Assembly (NCBI GenBank): GCA_014058105.1 | Contig: JACGCM010002684.1 | Span: 434,001 to 498,000 of the forward strand | Origin: Kingdonia uniflora | Lineage: Eukaryota > Streptophyta > Magnoliopsida > Ranunculales > Circaeasteraceae | Direction of reading: 5' to 3' | Length of the DNA stretch: 64,000 nt | Part shown: piece by piece, positions 33,827-44,455 of the stretch | Numbering within the stretch: position 1 is the stretch's first letter | How the letters are laid out: every line of letters starts with the position of its first letter | Notes under the pieces: generated by a model | What the model was told of the DNA's origin: nothing | The model's database searches: none | Seen by the model: only the letters and a program-made list of their open reading frames with translations | Made by a program: the position numbers and the translations under genes

Positions 33827-34303
33827 TATAAATAATACTTCATCTTCTTCATTTAAATGTTTATTAATATCTGAAAACTTGAAGAACAGTGAGAGTTGAA
33901 AAAGAAAAAATAGCAGAGAATTTCTTGAGAAATTAATCAAGAGTGATCAACAATCAAAATGAGAGAGAGTTGCTGAGACTAAGTCACGATGGTGGTTATA
34001 TAGCAGTGTTGTGAGGGAATGATTCAGTGTTGCGTCAGATTTATATCCTGACATAGAAGGTCAGTAGATTATTTGTGATCCTTTGAATGTGTTCCTTTTG
34101 AAAATCTTTTTTTGCGATATGCAAATCTAAAAATTACTATTTATAACAATCAATAAAAAAATCTACTTGATATATTCATAAAATGAGATATGAAAGATAT
34201 ATGTATAGGGATGATATATATGTAAAAGATAATGATGGAATACTTGGACCTGTATGTAGGTCGAGTGTGAGGAGTTTGGTGTAGGATCAAACCTTATCTG
34301 TAG
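33827..34303 (+). promoter_or_regulatory. Promoter and leader intron of aORF-c, element A
   Basis: AATATAAATAA at about 33,827-33,837, an A/G-rich leader, donor GAAG|GTCAGT at 34,059/34,060 and acceptor TATCTGTAG at 34,303, 13 bases before the ATG at 34,317. Element D has the same TATA box and donor. Element I has the acceptor TATCTGTAG at 62,026. Confidence 0.58.
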
Positions 34304-34316
34304 ATTTGTAGTTGAT

Positions 34317-37300
34317 ATGAAGACTTCACCTTTTAATGAGGCGTCGACCTCTGGTCGATTGGCTGAGTCTGCGAATATAATATCTGATAAGGAGGATGAA
34401 ATAGAAGTTGTTCAATTTCCATATTTCCCTGGTAAATTGGTATCCTATCTTCCAAATTTTGATGTGTTTAGAGAGTTTTGCAAAGCCAAAACTTCTGTAG
34501 GGGGAAGAAGGGGTAATTTTGTTGAACATGTCGGTAGGTAGTTTTGAAGATATATTGTAAGATCTAGACAGGAACATTTCTTTTTGTTGGCTGATTTAGA
34601 GAAGGGGAAACTTGATAGGGGGTTTGATGAGTCAAATTCCTTAGAGTATTATGATAGAAATGTATAGGGCGATCTGGAAGAGGTTTTCTTATGTTACCTG
34701 TCCCAATTTAAGTATGGGTTGAGTCTGCCTCTAAGTAATCTTGTAAAAGGGATTATGAATATCATAGAGGAATGTCCTGTTCAGTTGAACGGGAACATGT
34801 GGGATGTAATAAATGTCTACAAATTTTTGAATAAGTTGTAGAAGGAGGATGAGGTTGAGAGGAAGATATCTCCTGAAGATGTCTTGCAGTTTTATGGGGT
34901 AAAAAACTATTATGCAAGTGGAAGGGCATACTTTTTTGTGAGTTCAACTCGACCTCTTTTGTTTGATCTGAATTAAGTTGGTCGAATGTGGAATGATAAT
35001 ATGATATGGGTGAAGGCTGATTGCCTTCAGAGAGATGATGAAGAACCAATGATACTTCTATGTAGAACTATGAAACAAAGTAAGTATAGCAATGCATAAT
35101 GTATAATATTAAAATATTGAAATTGAATGTTGCTTTATTGATGATAATGCGTTATTGATTGATAGTTCCTCAATCGAAGGTGACGAGGATGGAATCTTTG
35201 TTAGATATTGTTGCTCAATAAGGGATTGAGCTCAAGGTTGTTTTGAAAGTAGTTGCCACTAGCAAAAAGAAGTATGCTAATAGCCGGTCTGAAAAAGTTC
35301 AAAAGTCTCAAACAACGAGGCTAATCACAGGTGTTGGTGGCAATAAGAAGAGGAGAGCTGATGGAGAGAGACGAGTAGTCTTTCCCAAGGCCTTTGGAGT
35401 GGACTTTACAGATGTGCCAGAGTCTACTACATCGAGCAAGCTAGCTCGTATATTTCCAAAAAAGAAGATGTTAAAGTGTGGCTCGACCTTTAGAACCACA
35501 GGAAGTGGTGAGGTCGAAGGAGGGGCAAAAAAAAGAAGGGTTGATCCTCCGTCCTAACTAACTGGGGTGAAGACCGTAGAGAGTAAACTTGGTAAAAAAG
35601 ATGAGTTGAAAGTGGTGGAGGATAGGGCGAAGCTTGTAGTTCACAATTGTAAGAAGAAAATGAGTAAAATGGTAAGTTTAATAATTTGAGCATATGTTAA
35701 ATTCTGTATGACGATTCAGGCTAACAATGTGGTTAATGTTTGCTGTGTTTTTGTAGGCTGCTCGTTTGATGAAGGGGATCTACCTTAGGGTAGAGGAGGA
35801 TAAAGTCGACCTTGTGGAGGGGAAGGCTGAGCTCGAGAAGAAGGCAGAATTGGTTAGGGAGGGGAAGCGACTGAACTCTTTGAAGGCTTCCCAAGAGGTG
35901 GAAATCAATGAGCTGACAGGGTGGAGGAGGATAAAGTCGACCTTGAGGAGGGGAAGGCTGAGCTCGAGAAGAAGGCAGAATTGGCTAGGGAGGGGAAGCG
36001 ACTGAACTCCTTGAAGGCTTCCCAAGAGGTGGAAATCAATGAGCTGACCGCGGGAAAGAATTTGGGGGAAGTAGTAATCCTTCTAAAAATTGAGTACTCC
36101 AAAACATAGGTGAATGACATTTTGGCAGACACCTATGTTGAGGAGGGGGAAGATGATGAGGCGGAAAATGTTACGATTGGAGTCATAGACGGGTTATATG
36201 GTGTCTCTCCTCAAATGGTGCAAGACGACCAAGGGGATGACAATGAGCGTCCAGAGGAAGGGAGCAAGAAGGTAGAGTAGAATATTGACTCTATGATTTT
36301 GTGATTATGAAGTGTTTGAAATTTTACAATCTAATGGAACATTGTTTGTTGGATAGACTTCAGTAGGCTAAGATATGTTTTTAAACCTTGTTGTAGGAAC
36401 TTAAGGACATGCTCTTCGGAATAAAAGAATTAGAGAATGAGCTCACTAAGGAGAAAGAAGCCTCAGCGTCCCTGCTGTCTTCGTAAGCGGAGCTACAAGT
36501 TAGAAATGAGCAATAAATATTTGACTTGTATGCTTCATTACTTTAGAGCAACAAAGTATAAAAATAGACCAAATACTTGCTAACAGGGGCAATGGCACTT
36601 AAATGTATATAGATAATATCAAAGTGTTGAAAAAGTTAAAATATAGAGAATGTGTATCTTGGAATTAGAAGTATATGTTATTGTTCATCAAATTGAGATC
36701 ATACTTCGACTTAAGTTTAGTAGAAGTTTCACATAGTAGATGTCAAAAAATAGAAATTTCGTTTGAAATAAGATGCATGTATCGAGTGAGTATTCTGAAT
36801 CGAACTTGACATATTGTATTTGTGATATGTATGTCGACTTGGAGTCTGCTCGTTTGAGCAAAGAAGAGACACGCCAATATAACCAAGAGTTTGCTGCAGA
36901 GTTTGGTAGAATAAGAGAGGCAATCAAAGATAGGGAAGATCAACATGACATTTCAAGTTCGTCTAGGAAACTCAAACCATTGATAGCCTTACTCAGAAAA
37001 TCAAGGAGAAGGATGTTGAAATTAGTAAAGGGCAAAAAGGGCTCACGGAGATGATAGAAAAGGCAGCAAAGCTCAAAAGCCAGAATGATGCCTTGATGGT
37101 AAAGAGTAAGGAGGCCGACATGACTCAATACCGTATACAGTTGTTAGAAACATCAGAGATAGAATTATGCCATTTTGTGGCCAGTCTGAAGGACTAAATA
37201 ACCAGCAAAATCAACGCACAAGAGCAGACTCGAGCTAATTTAGGGAATACCAGGGGCGAAATGGAGCGGTTAAAGAGTAAAATGACTGAGAAAGATAACG

Positions 37301-38281
37301 AGCTAAATAATGATTTAGATGACTTTTTGAGCTCCAAAATTGCGGTTGAGCAGTTGACTACAGCTTTACCTGCTAAAGATATAAAGTTTTGGCTGGTACA
37401 AAGGAAATGTGATAAGCTGAATAAAAGGGTGGCACAGTTGAAGGCCAATTTGGCTCAGGCCAATTGACGTGCCAAAAATGCCGAAGCTGGAGAGTGCTCG
37501 AGGAAGAATAAATGTGATGCCAGAGTCTCCATTGTTCAAGGGGATGTAGTTATCTTATCAGCTCGAATCAGAGAGCTAGAGGCAAATGTAGCTCGAGCTC
37601 AAGGTCACGTGCTAAAAGGAAATGAGTGGTTAAGGGAGTGCCAAGGTAAGTTGGACGCTGCTCTTTCCAGGAAACAAGAGTTAAAGTGGGTTATCAGAGG
37701 TAAGGAGATCTTGATAAAGAAAATGATGAACTGTTAAAGAAATCTTCTGCTGGGGAAGATTTTGATTAGGAGCTCGAGGAACTTTGTGCTTAGGTGGCTG
37801 AATTGAGGGTGATGAATCATGCTGAATTAGCTAAAGTTGATAAGAAGGCAAAGGAGAACATTGAATTTATATCCCGCGGAGATAGTCAAATGGAATGACA
37901 AGAAGCACGGTATAAGAGGTTAATAGAGCGGCTTCAAATGGCAAGAGAGAATTTTTCAAAGTTAGTCGTGACAGAAGCATCGTGTTCAGAGATTTTAATG
38001 GCAGTGATTGCCCATATTGTTGAGGAGGTAAAAAGGCTACCTTGCACGACTGTTTGTCAGAGAGAGGATATATTTGAGGAGCTGATATAGATCAAGGAAA
38101 CTGTATTCACTCTATGGAAATGGAGCTTGGTTCTCGGCCTGCTGACTTAGTAGAGTAAGGCAGGGTCACTGTGGCTGCTCAAGCTCAAAAATTTATGGCT
38201 GATCATCCTCCTATTGTAGGGGAAAGCGTAACTGACCTCTCAGTAGCTGAAAGGAACCATTTGCACTGGCCGTATATATAA
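34317..38281 (+). pseudogene. Antisense ORF aORF-c of element A: gypsy-type transposon domain plus long coiled coil, five exons
   Basis: Exon 1 (34,317-35,079) encodes MKTSPFNEASTSG and a domain like the plant 'putative gypsy type transposon' family: YLPNFDVFREFCKAK, CYLSQFKYGLSLPLSNLVKG, IMNIIEECPVQLNGNMWDV, YYASGRAYFFV and RMWNDNMIWVKAD. Predicted introns are 35,080-35,165, 35,672-35,756, 36,272-36,396 and about 36,495-36,831, the last with decayed sites. Exon 2 is basic (Lys/Arg-rich); exons 3-5 are a charged coiled coil ending near HIVEEVKRL. Several stops, a 131-bp duplication in exon 3 and late frameshifts make it a pseudogene. Runs against pol of A. Could act on chromatin or as a silencing antagonist, but no evidence here decides. 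Confidence 0.72.
35790..36051. repeat. 131-bp tandem duplication inside aORF-c of element A
   Basis: 35,790-35,920 and 35,921-36,051 differ at only a few positions. The period is not a multiple of three, so the second copy is shifted out of frame. The single-copy state is kept in element D. Confidence 0.92.
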
Positions 38282-38289
38282 CCTGAAAA

Positions 38290-38870
38290 AGTATCTTTCA
38301 CAAACATATTGAGAGATGAAAGTTAGTTTTACCTATGCTTTATCCTATGTCAGGTAAAGTTTTTTGATTGAAAACTAGTATTACATTTATTTTAATCACA
38401 GAGTATAATTGTCATAGCAATATTGAGAGATGAAAACTAGTTTTATATTTACATTATCTTATGTCTGGTTGAGTTCTTTTATTGAAAACTAGTATTTCCT
38501 TCGTTTTAATCGCAGAGTATAATTGTTGCAGCCATATTAAGAGATAAAAGCTAGTTTTACCTTTGCATTATCTTATGTCTGGCAGAGCTCATTATTTGAA
38601 AACTAGTATTACCTTTGTTTTAATCATGGAGAATAAATGTCGCAGCCATATTGAGAGATGAAAGTTAATTTTACCTTTGTTTTATCTTATATCTAGTAGA
38701 GTTCTTTGATTGAAAACTAGTATTACCATTGTTTTAATCGCAGAGTATAATAGAGTCGATCAAAGCTAGTTTTACCTTTGCTTTAACCGGAATATAGATC
38801 GATTGAAAGCTAGTATTACTTTTACTTTAATCTAGGTATTATCTATGTAAGTAGAGAGTTGCATAAACAA
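38290..38870. repeat. Minisatellite of element A, period 114 bp
   Basis: ATTGAGAGATGAAA or a close variant stands at 38,308, 38,422, 38,536 and 38,650, exactly 114 bp apart. A fifth partial unit follows. The unit also contains TTGAAAACTAGTATTACC and TTATCTTATGTCTGG, as in elements C and D. Confidence 0.9.
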
Positions 38871-38959
38871 AACTTGAGAGTTTTTATTGAATATAATATA
38901 ATGTACATTTATGAAGACGACGATCTCACTTTTGGAATGGAAAAAGCAAGAATCTAAAA

Positions 38960-41830
38960 TGGAGTAGTGAGGGACTTAACGATAGTACCATTTAAGTTGC
39001 CTAGTATTCCAAGGATTTGAGATATGGACACCCTCTTCGGTCATGAGGTAATATGATCCCAGGCCAGTGAGACCTGTGATTAAAAATGGACCCTCCCAAT
39101 TTTTTGCTAGTTTATTGGCATGTACCTCATTTTTGTGCTGAGATTTCTTTAAGGACGAGATTGTCAATTTGGAAAGAACGGCTTCAGACTCTTCTGTGGT
39201 ATAAGCTGGCTAGCTATGGTGATTTCAACCTAGGTTAGCAATAGTGCGTTTCCTAGTCTCATCAATCCAATTGTGGTTGCAGGCCAATTCGTATTGTTTT
39301 CTTCGTCAGTTAGCTCGTTATCGTTGACTGGATAATGATATTATGCTGGAATGGCGACTTCGGCACCATTGGCGATGAGGAATGGGGTACAGCCGATTGA
39401 TTGACGTGGAGTGGTACGGTATGCCCATAAGACATGAGGAAGCTTTCGTACCCAGTTTCCTTTTTTCTATGAGTGAAGCCTTTTCTTGACTCCATCCACA
39501 ATGGTTTCGTTGGTTATTTTGGCTTGGCCATTGCCTTGAGGGTAGTAGGGATAGGATGGTGAGTAGATGATGTTGTGTTTGTTGAGGAAAGCTATGACTT
39601 TTTTTCCAACTAATTGTGGCCTATTATCGATGCGAATTAGGTGGGGGCATCCAAACCGAGTAATAATGTGTTCCCAGATAAAAGAGATGAACTCTTCTTC
39701 TCTAGCTCGACAGAGTTGAACTGCTTCTACCCATTTTGTAAAATAATTTATAGCTACGAGTAGGTATCGGCGGTTACCTGAAGAATTTGGAAATTCACCG
39801 ACAAGATCGAGTGCCTAACTTTTGAATGGCTAGAAAACCTTGCTTGTATATAGTTTGAGAGCAGGGGGCGTGGATCATTTATCCATGTCGTTGACATGTA
39901 TCACATTTGCGTTAATACTCTTCTGCTTGCATGCGCATGCTTGGCCAGAATACTCTTTGTGTAATGGCTCAATGTAAAATGGCTTTATTTGCCAAATGTA
40001 ATGGCTATTTTTATAAGTGATCGACCTGCGGCATGGGAGCCACAAGTACCTTCATGTAAATCATGGAGCATCTCGTCTGCCTTCTTTCTGGAGAGGCACT
40101 TGAGGTAAGGCCCCGTGACTGAACGGTAATATAAAAAACTGTTTTGATTTGTTTAGCGCTTTGAGTTGCCAATCAGCTATCGGCGCTCTTTTGCATCTGT
40201 TGGAAGGGGGTCTTTGTATTTGTTGTCGGTACCAAGGTAAGCAAGGAAGGGCTTATGCCAATTATCGTTCTCCCCTCTATCGCCCCCAGTGTTGATCGTG
40301 CATACAGAAATGTGATCAATACTGGAGTTTGATATCACTTTAATCTGGCGATATCGGCCTTCTATTTCCAAGACCCCGGCTAGATAAGCCAAGGAATAGG
40401 TATATCTGCTTTCACCTTATAGAAGATAATCGAGAGTTTCTTTCGTGAACTCGCTCATCATATCTGCAATGAGGGCTGGATATTCGATCATTTTGCCATT
40501 ATTCTTGAATTGCTCAGAGTAATGGTAGGCGATGAGTAGTGAATTTGTGTAGACTAATAGTTCGGGGAAGCCAAGCTTAAGTGCGAGGTTCAGTCCATGA
40601 ATAAGAGATTCGTATTCGGTGACATTGTTGGAGTCTTCAAAATTCAAGCGAATTAATTTCTCAGTTTTTTTGTTATAAGGGGTAATTAATACGATTCCAA
40701 TTCCGCAGGGTCCTGCTAATCCATATGTAAGAAGTTTCTGCCCTTTTCTTGTAATCTATTCAGTTCGCCCGTCAAATGCTTTAGTGGGTGGATCTCCTAT
40801 AAATTCTTCTGCAAGGTCAGGATCATGATCCTCCAACTCCGGATCTTCCACAGGAAAATCCACGAGAAAATCGCTAACGGCCTGACCCTTTTGAGAATGA
40901 CATTGTTCGAACAATTTATCGTGTTCTCCCAAACTAACTGACCATTGTTATACTCTCCTAGATTTTTCTTTCTAAGACAAAACTTCCCAAAGTGGGTAAT
41001 TTGTCTTGACTTTGACTGAATGAGCTTGGAAGTAGTGCTTAAGTTTCTGTAAGTGTAAACTAGTGTTAGAAGGAGTCTCTCAATTTTATAATACATCTTT
41101 TCTGCTGGAGTGAGGGTTTTGCTGATGAAGTAGACTGGCTTCCCAATTTTTTCTTCAAGTCGAGTAAGAGCTGAGCTGATAGAAGTATTTGTAACTGCTA
41201 GGTAGATGATCAGTTCCTCGTTATCTACTAGGGTGTTCATTATGGGAGACTTCCCTAAATAGGTTTTGAGATCCTGAAAAGTTTCCTCGCATTCTGATGT
41301 CCATTGGATCTCTGCATTTGGCTGAACTTTTCCTCATTTGGTATAACTGCAAAGTAGTAAGAACAGCCAATGACAGCGATCTAAAGATTTTGAGATGAAT
41401 CGGTTGATAGCGGCAATCTTGCCAAAAAAAATTGTACGCCTTTCGTCTTCTTTGGAGATGGCATGTTAGGAAGAGCTCGAATTTAATTTACATTAGCCTC
41501 AATCCCTTTCTTGCTGATGAGATGGCGGAGGAATCAGCCTGAATGTACTCCGAATTGACACTTATCAGGGCTGAGTCACATCCGGTAAGATCATAGAATA
41601 TTAAATATTGTGTTAAGATTTGTAATGTGGCTGACTGACTATATGCTCTTGCGCAAGAGATCGTCAATGTAGAATTTCACAACTTTCCCAAGATGTACTT
41701 TAAACATTTTGTAGTCATCAAACGTTGATAAGTCGCGCCTATATTTTTGATTCTGAAGGGCATGACTTTGTAGCAGTCTACATGGTTTTCATCTGGTCTT
41801 CATGTCATTTGAACACTATCAAATAAGCTT
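38960..41830 (-). pseudogene. RT end, RNase H and integrase of element A
   Basis: From 41,830 down: YKMFKVHLGKVVKFYIDDLL with an intact YIDD box, then the RNase H part KPVYFISKTLTPAEKMYYKI (41,140), the archaeal-type RNase H with NFEDSNNVTEYESLIHGLN and LVYTNSLLIAYHYSE (40,640-40,500), integrase zinc region with HDLHEGTCGSHA near 40,050, the core in shifted frames, and the C-terminus NWEGPFLITGLTGLGSYYLM (39,110-39,050). The first RT motifs and protease are deleted. Many stops. Confidence 0.86.
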
Positions 41831-41867
41831 ATCGCTCAGCTTTAAGCTCCTTCTCATGGATCTCTCA

Positions 41868-42070
41868 GTCAAGAGTTAACTGACGCTCGAGCTCATTACG
41901 TTTTTCTTCTTTGGCATGGAGATTCTCCCGTAGTTCTATAAGCTGTTCCTTCTCAACTAAAAGATGGAGCTGGATTCCTGTTACTGGTCGCCTGGAAGTG
42001 ACCATGATTGGAGTGAATGTATGCCTTAGGATATCGTAGAAATGTCTTCTTTCCCACAGATAACGCCAAA
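41868..42070 (-). pseudogene. Gag N-terminal fragment and primer-binding site of element A
   Basis: Primer-binding site on the minus strand at 42,070-42,053: TTTGGCGTTATCTGTGGG. ATG at 42,003-42,005 begins MVTSRRPVTGIQLHLLVEKE, a short coiled coil (ELRENLHAKEEKRNELERQL) ending at a stop near 41,868. Only this N-terminal piece of Gag survives, before RT sequence follows at about 41,830. Confidence 0.72.
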
Positions 42071-42674
42071 TGTAATGACCTAATTCTCTAGGCTCGAGAT
42101 GGCTCAGAATTGGCTCTTATATCAATGTTCTTGTAATAAAACTAATATAAGATAAGAAATGATACAGGTGATTTTGAGTGGAAAACCTCTAAATAGGTAA
42201 AAAAACCACGACCTCGAGTTGAGGATTTTAGTAACAGTGGCTTGTATTACTTGAGGTTGATATCTTATTACAAGTGATCTCTCAAACTAGAAATACTTGA
42301 TCTTGTAAATTAGAAATGTTTTCCAAAAAATATAGTTTTCTTGGTGATTTCATGTATAATTTTTTGGTCCTTTACTCTTCTGGAACATTTTCTTTATATA
42401 GACCTTGTCCACATTTCCCTATCGTGCAAAAGCACGTTCTCCGAATAACGTAGTAAGTGGTGCTTGACTGAGTTACTATTGAGTTGGTGAGAGACAGGTG
42501 TCTTTGACTTCTTCATGCTTTTCTATTGTGCTCGACCCACGTTCTTTATCAGTTCATGGCGTAGATGTCAATGCTGACTGTTTATGTCACATGTAGAATG
42601 CGTGAGACTGATATATAGGTAGTTTAAATTGGAAATAGTTCAAATTAGGTTAGATCGAGGGATAGGTCTCTACA
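42071..42674 (-). mobile_element. 5' LTR of element A
   Basis: 604 bp. On the minus strand it starts TGTAGAGACCTATCCC and ends GGTCATTACA, has the TATA box CTATATAAAG near 42,395 and matches 30,971-31,587. Confidence 0.92.
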
Positions 42675-42777
42675 ATGCTAATTCTTGTGTGTTCGTGATT
42701 ATTTTTTATTTCTAGTGTTCTGATTAAATTTGGTATGAGCTACAAAGTTTGGGATCCAAAATTAGGCTTTTACAAAT
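42675..42777 (+). mobile_element. Right part of the element E 3' LTR
   Basis: ATGCTAATTCTTGTGT and then ATTAGGCTTTTACA match the end of the F-type LTR at 54,103-54,200. With 30,618-30,970 it forms one LTR split by element A. Confidence 0.78.
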
Positions 42778-42970
42778 GTTACATATGCCGAAGGCACTTG
42801 AAGATGTAAGAAAATAATGTGACATGTATTGTACAAATGTGTTTAGACATCGCATATTGTCAAATGTGTTTAGACGTTGCATATAACCATAGTGCAGAAG
42901 GTACGTCACATTATAGAGATAGGTACTTTATCGAAAAGACATGATCCGTAGCGTGGCACAGGTATTCGTT
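42778..42970. other. Unassigned spacer with a short direct repeat
   Basis: AAATGTGTTTAGACxTxGCATAT occurs twice (near 42,835 and 42,863). No gene seen. Confidence 0.6.
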
Positions 42971-43480
42971 AGTCTCTTATATAAAATGGCTCTCCCTAAG
43001 GGTACATTTAAGAGTATATTTTGGGCTCTTCATTCTCCCTATTACTCGATATGGGTTATAGTGCGTGTTCCAAGGAGGATATGGGGATGGGGTTGTAGGC
43101 GCGTCGTGCACCTTGAGTTTGACACTATCTTTCTCTCTAAGCATAAGTAAATATAAAGAAGAATAAGCTTGGTATGAAAGTGGTTTGTGTCGTAGGCACG
43201 GGGGTGCACTAGTCTCTTATATATTACGGCTTAGGGGTACACTTTCCTCCCTAGGGTTATATTTAGGGGGATATTTGGGACCTCCGATCTCCCTTTCACT
43301 AGATATGGGTTATAGTGCGTGTTCGAGGTAGATCTGGGGTTGTGGGCGCAATGTACACCTTGGATTTGATACTATCTCTCACAGTAAGTATAGTAAAGAA
43401 GAGTCGGCTCGGTACGAAAGTGGCTCGTGTCGTAGGCACGGTGGTGCACTAGTCTATTACATAAAACACAATGGGGTACA
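42971..43480. repeat. 240-bp tandem repeat, two copies and a partial third
   Basis: AGTCTCTTATATA starts copies at 42,971 and 43,211, and AGTCTATTACATA starts a third at 43,451: exact 240-bp spacing. Copies 1 and 2 share blocks such as ATATGGGTTATAGTGCGTGTTC and GTGTCGTAGGCACGG, with moderate divergence between. No similarity to the retroelement arrays in the window. Confidence 0.9.
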
Positions 43481-43481
43481 C

Positions 43482-43761
43482 ACATTTCAACCTTGATATT
43501 TTCCAACTGTCCATTACTTTCTCTTACTAAGATAATGAGTCGCTTGAGGAAAATTAGTACTACGATATACTTTTTGTGGGCATAAACAGACCAGATTGAC
43601 CTTTTTTCTCACTAGAACACTACATTTCAACCTTAATATTTCTAGCCGTCCAAAACTTTCTCACAAAAATAAAGTGTAACTCGAGGATAATTACTACTGT
43701 AATGAATTATTCGAGGATTCTAAATGGTGCAGATTTAGTTTCTCACACTAGTGGAAAATAT
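43482..43761. repeat. 140-bp tandem duplication
   Basis: ACATTTCAACCTTxATATTT begins at 43,482 and 43,622. The two copies continue in parallel to CAGATT...TCTCACTAG near their ends. It abuts the 240-bp repeat on its left. Confidence 0.78.
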
Positions 43762-43789
43762 TATACTTGAGGTATTTTTGGTCATTTTG

Positions 43790-44455
43790 ATTTTCAGTCC
43801 TTCATATATAAGAAAAAAAAAAAACTCTCACTAAAATCTTTCTTTCGGTCTTGGGCAAGATGAGAGTTTTTCTCTCTAAAATCTCTGCGTTTCTCTCTCC
43901 AAAAACTTTGATCATCTCTCTAAATCTGCGTTTCTCTTAATAATTCTTCGATCATCTCTCTAAAATCTGTATTTACATTTGTTTGATTCGCGATGAAATT
44001 TGATCTTCTCTGTCATTAAATTGTCTCTAACAACTAATTTGGGGTTTTAAGAACGATCCTCTCCAACAGCAAAATCTCTATGATCTCCAGGTAATTGTCT
44101 TAGATTTGCTCTTATTTGGAGATTTAAGACCTGATTTGAGGGTTTCAACAACATAGACGAAAATTTAGGTTTTAATGTGTTCGGTGGTTCAAATGTGTTT
44201 ACTGATATCTTCACGTTTGATCATTGATTTCTAGGTCTGCCTTTAAGTGGTTGATTTGGAGGTATGTAATCATTTGAATTCTCAACCCAGCGACTGTGCC
44301 ATCATTGCTAAGTTCAATTTGGTTTTTTGTAATCGAGTATTAAATAATGCTCTTAACTGTAGTTATTAATTATGTATTTGTTGTTGTTGGTAATTGATTT
44401 GCCATAATATTTCAATTTACCATGATTTCGGGGTTTAAACAACAATAATGATTTG
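43790..44455 (+). promoter_or_regulatory. Gene-like promoter, 5' UTR and start of an intron
   Basis: CATATATAAG box near 43,803, then a leader very rich in CTCTCT, as in many plant 5' UTRs, and a donor CTCCAG|GTAATTG near 44,090. No coding exon follows before element G begins at 44,456. Could be the first exon of a host gene cut by G, or a captured fragment. Which gene it was cannot be told. Confidence 0.4.

Larger units (their letters stand above)
30971..42674 (-). mobile_element. Element A: 11.7-kb non-autonomous Tat-type retrotransposon with antisense module
   Basis: Bounded by homologous LTRs at 30,971-31,587 and 42,071-42,674. Read from the right it has 5' LTR, primer-binding site, a short Gag fragment, then the end of RT, RNase H and integrase (41,830-38,976), a 114-bp minisatellite, antisense aORF-c, -b and -a, polypurine tract and 3' LTR. 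Most of gag, protease and the first RT motifs are deleted. It sits in the LTR of element E. The flanks ACATT (30,966-30,970) and ATGCT (42,675-42,679) are a possible but mutated target duplication. Confidence 0.87.

Noticed and set aside
42971..43460. The 240-bp array as a CRISPR-like or tRNA cluster
   Set aside because: Units are contiguous without spacers, show no cloverleaf or RNA polymerase III box pattern, and the setting is a plant genome.
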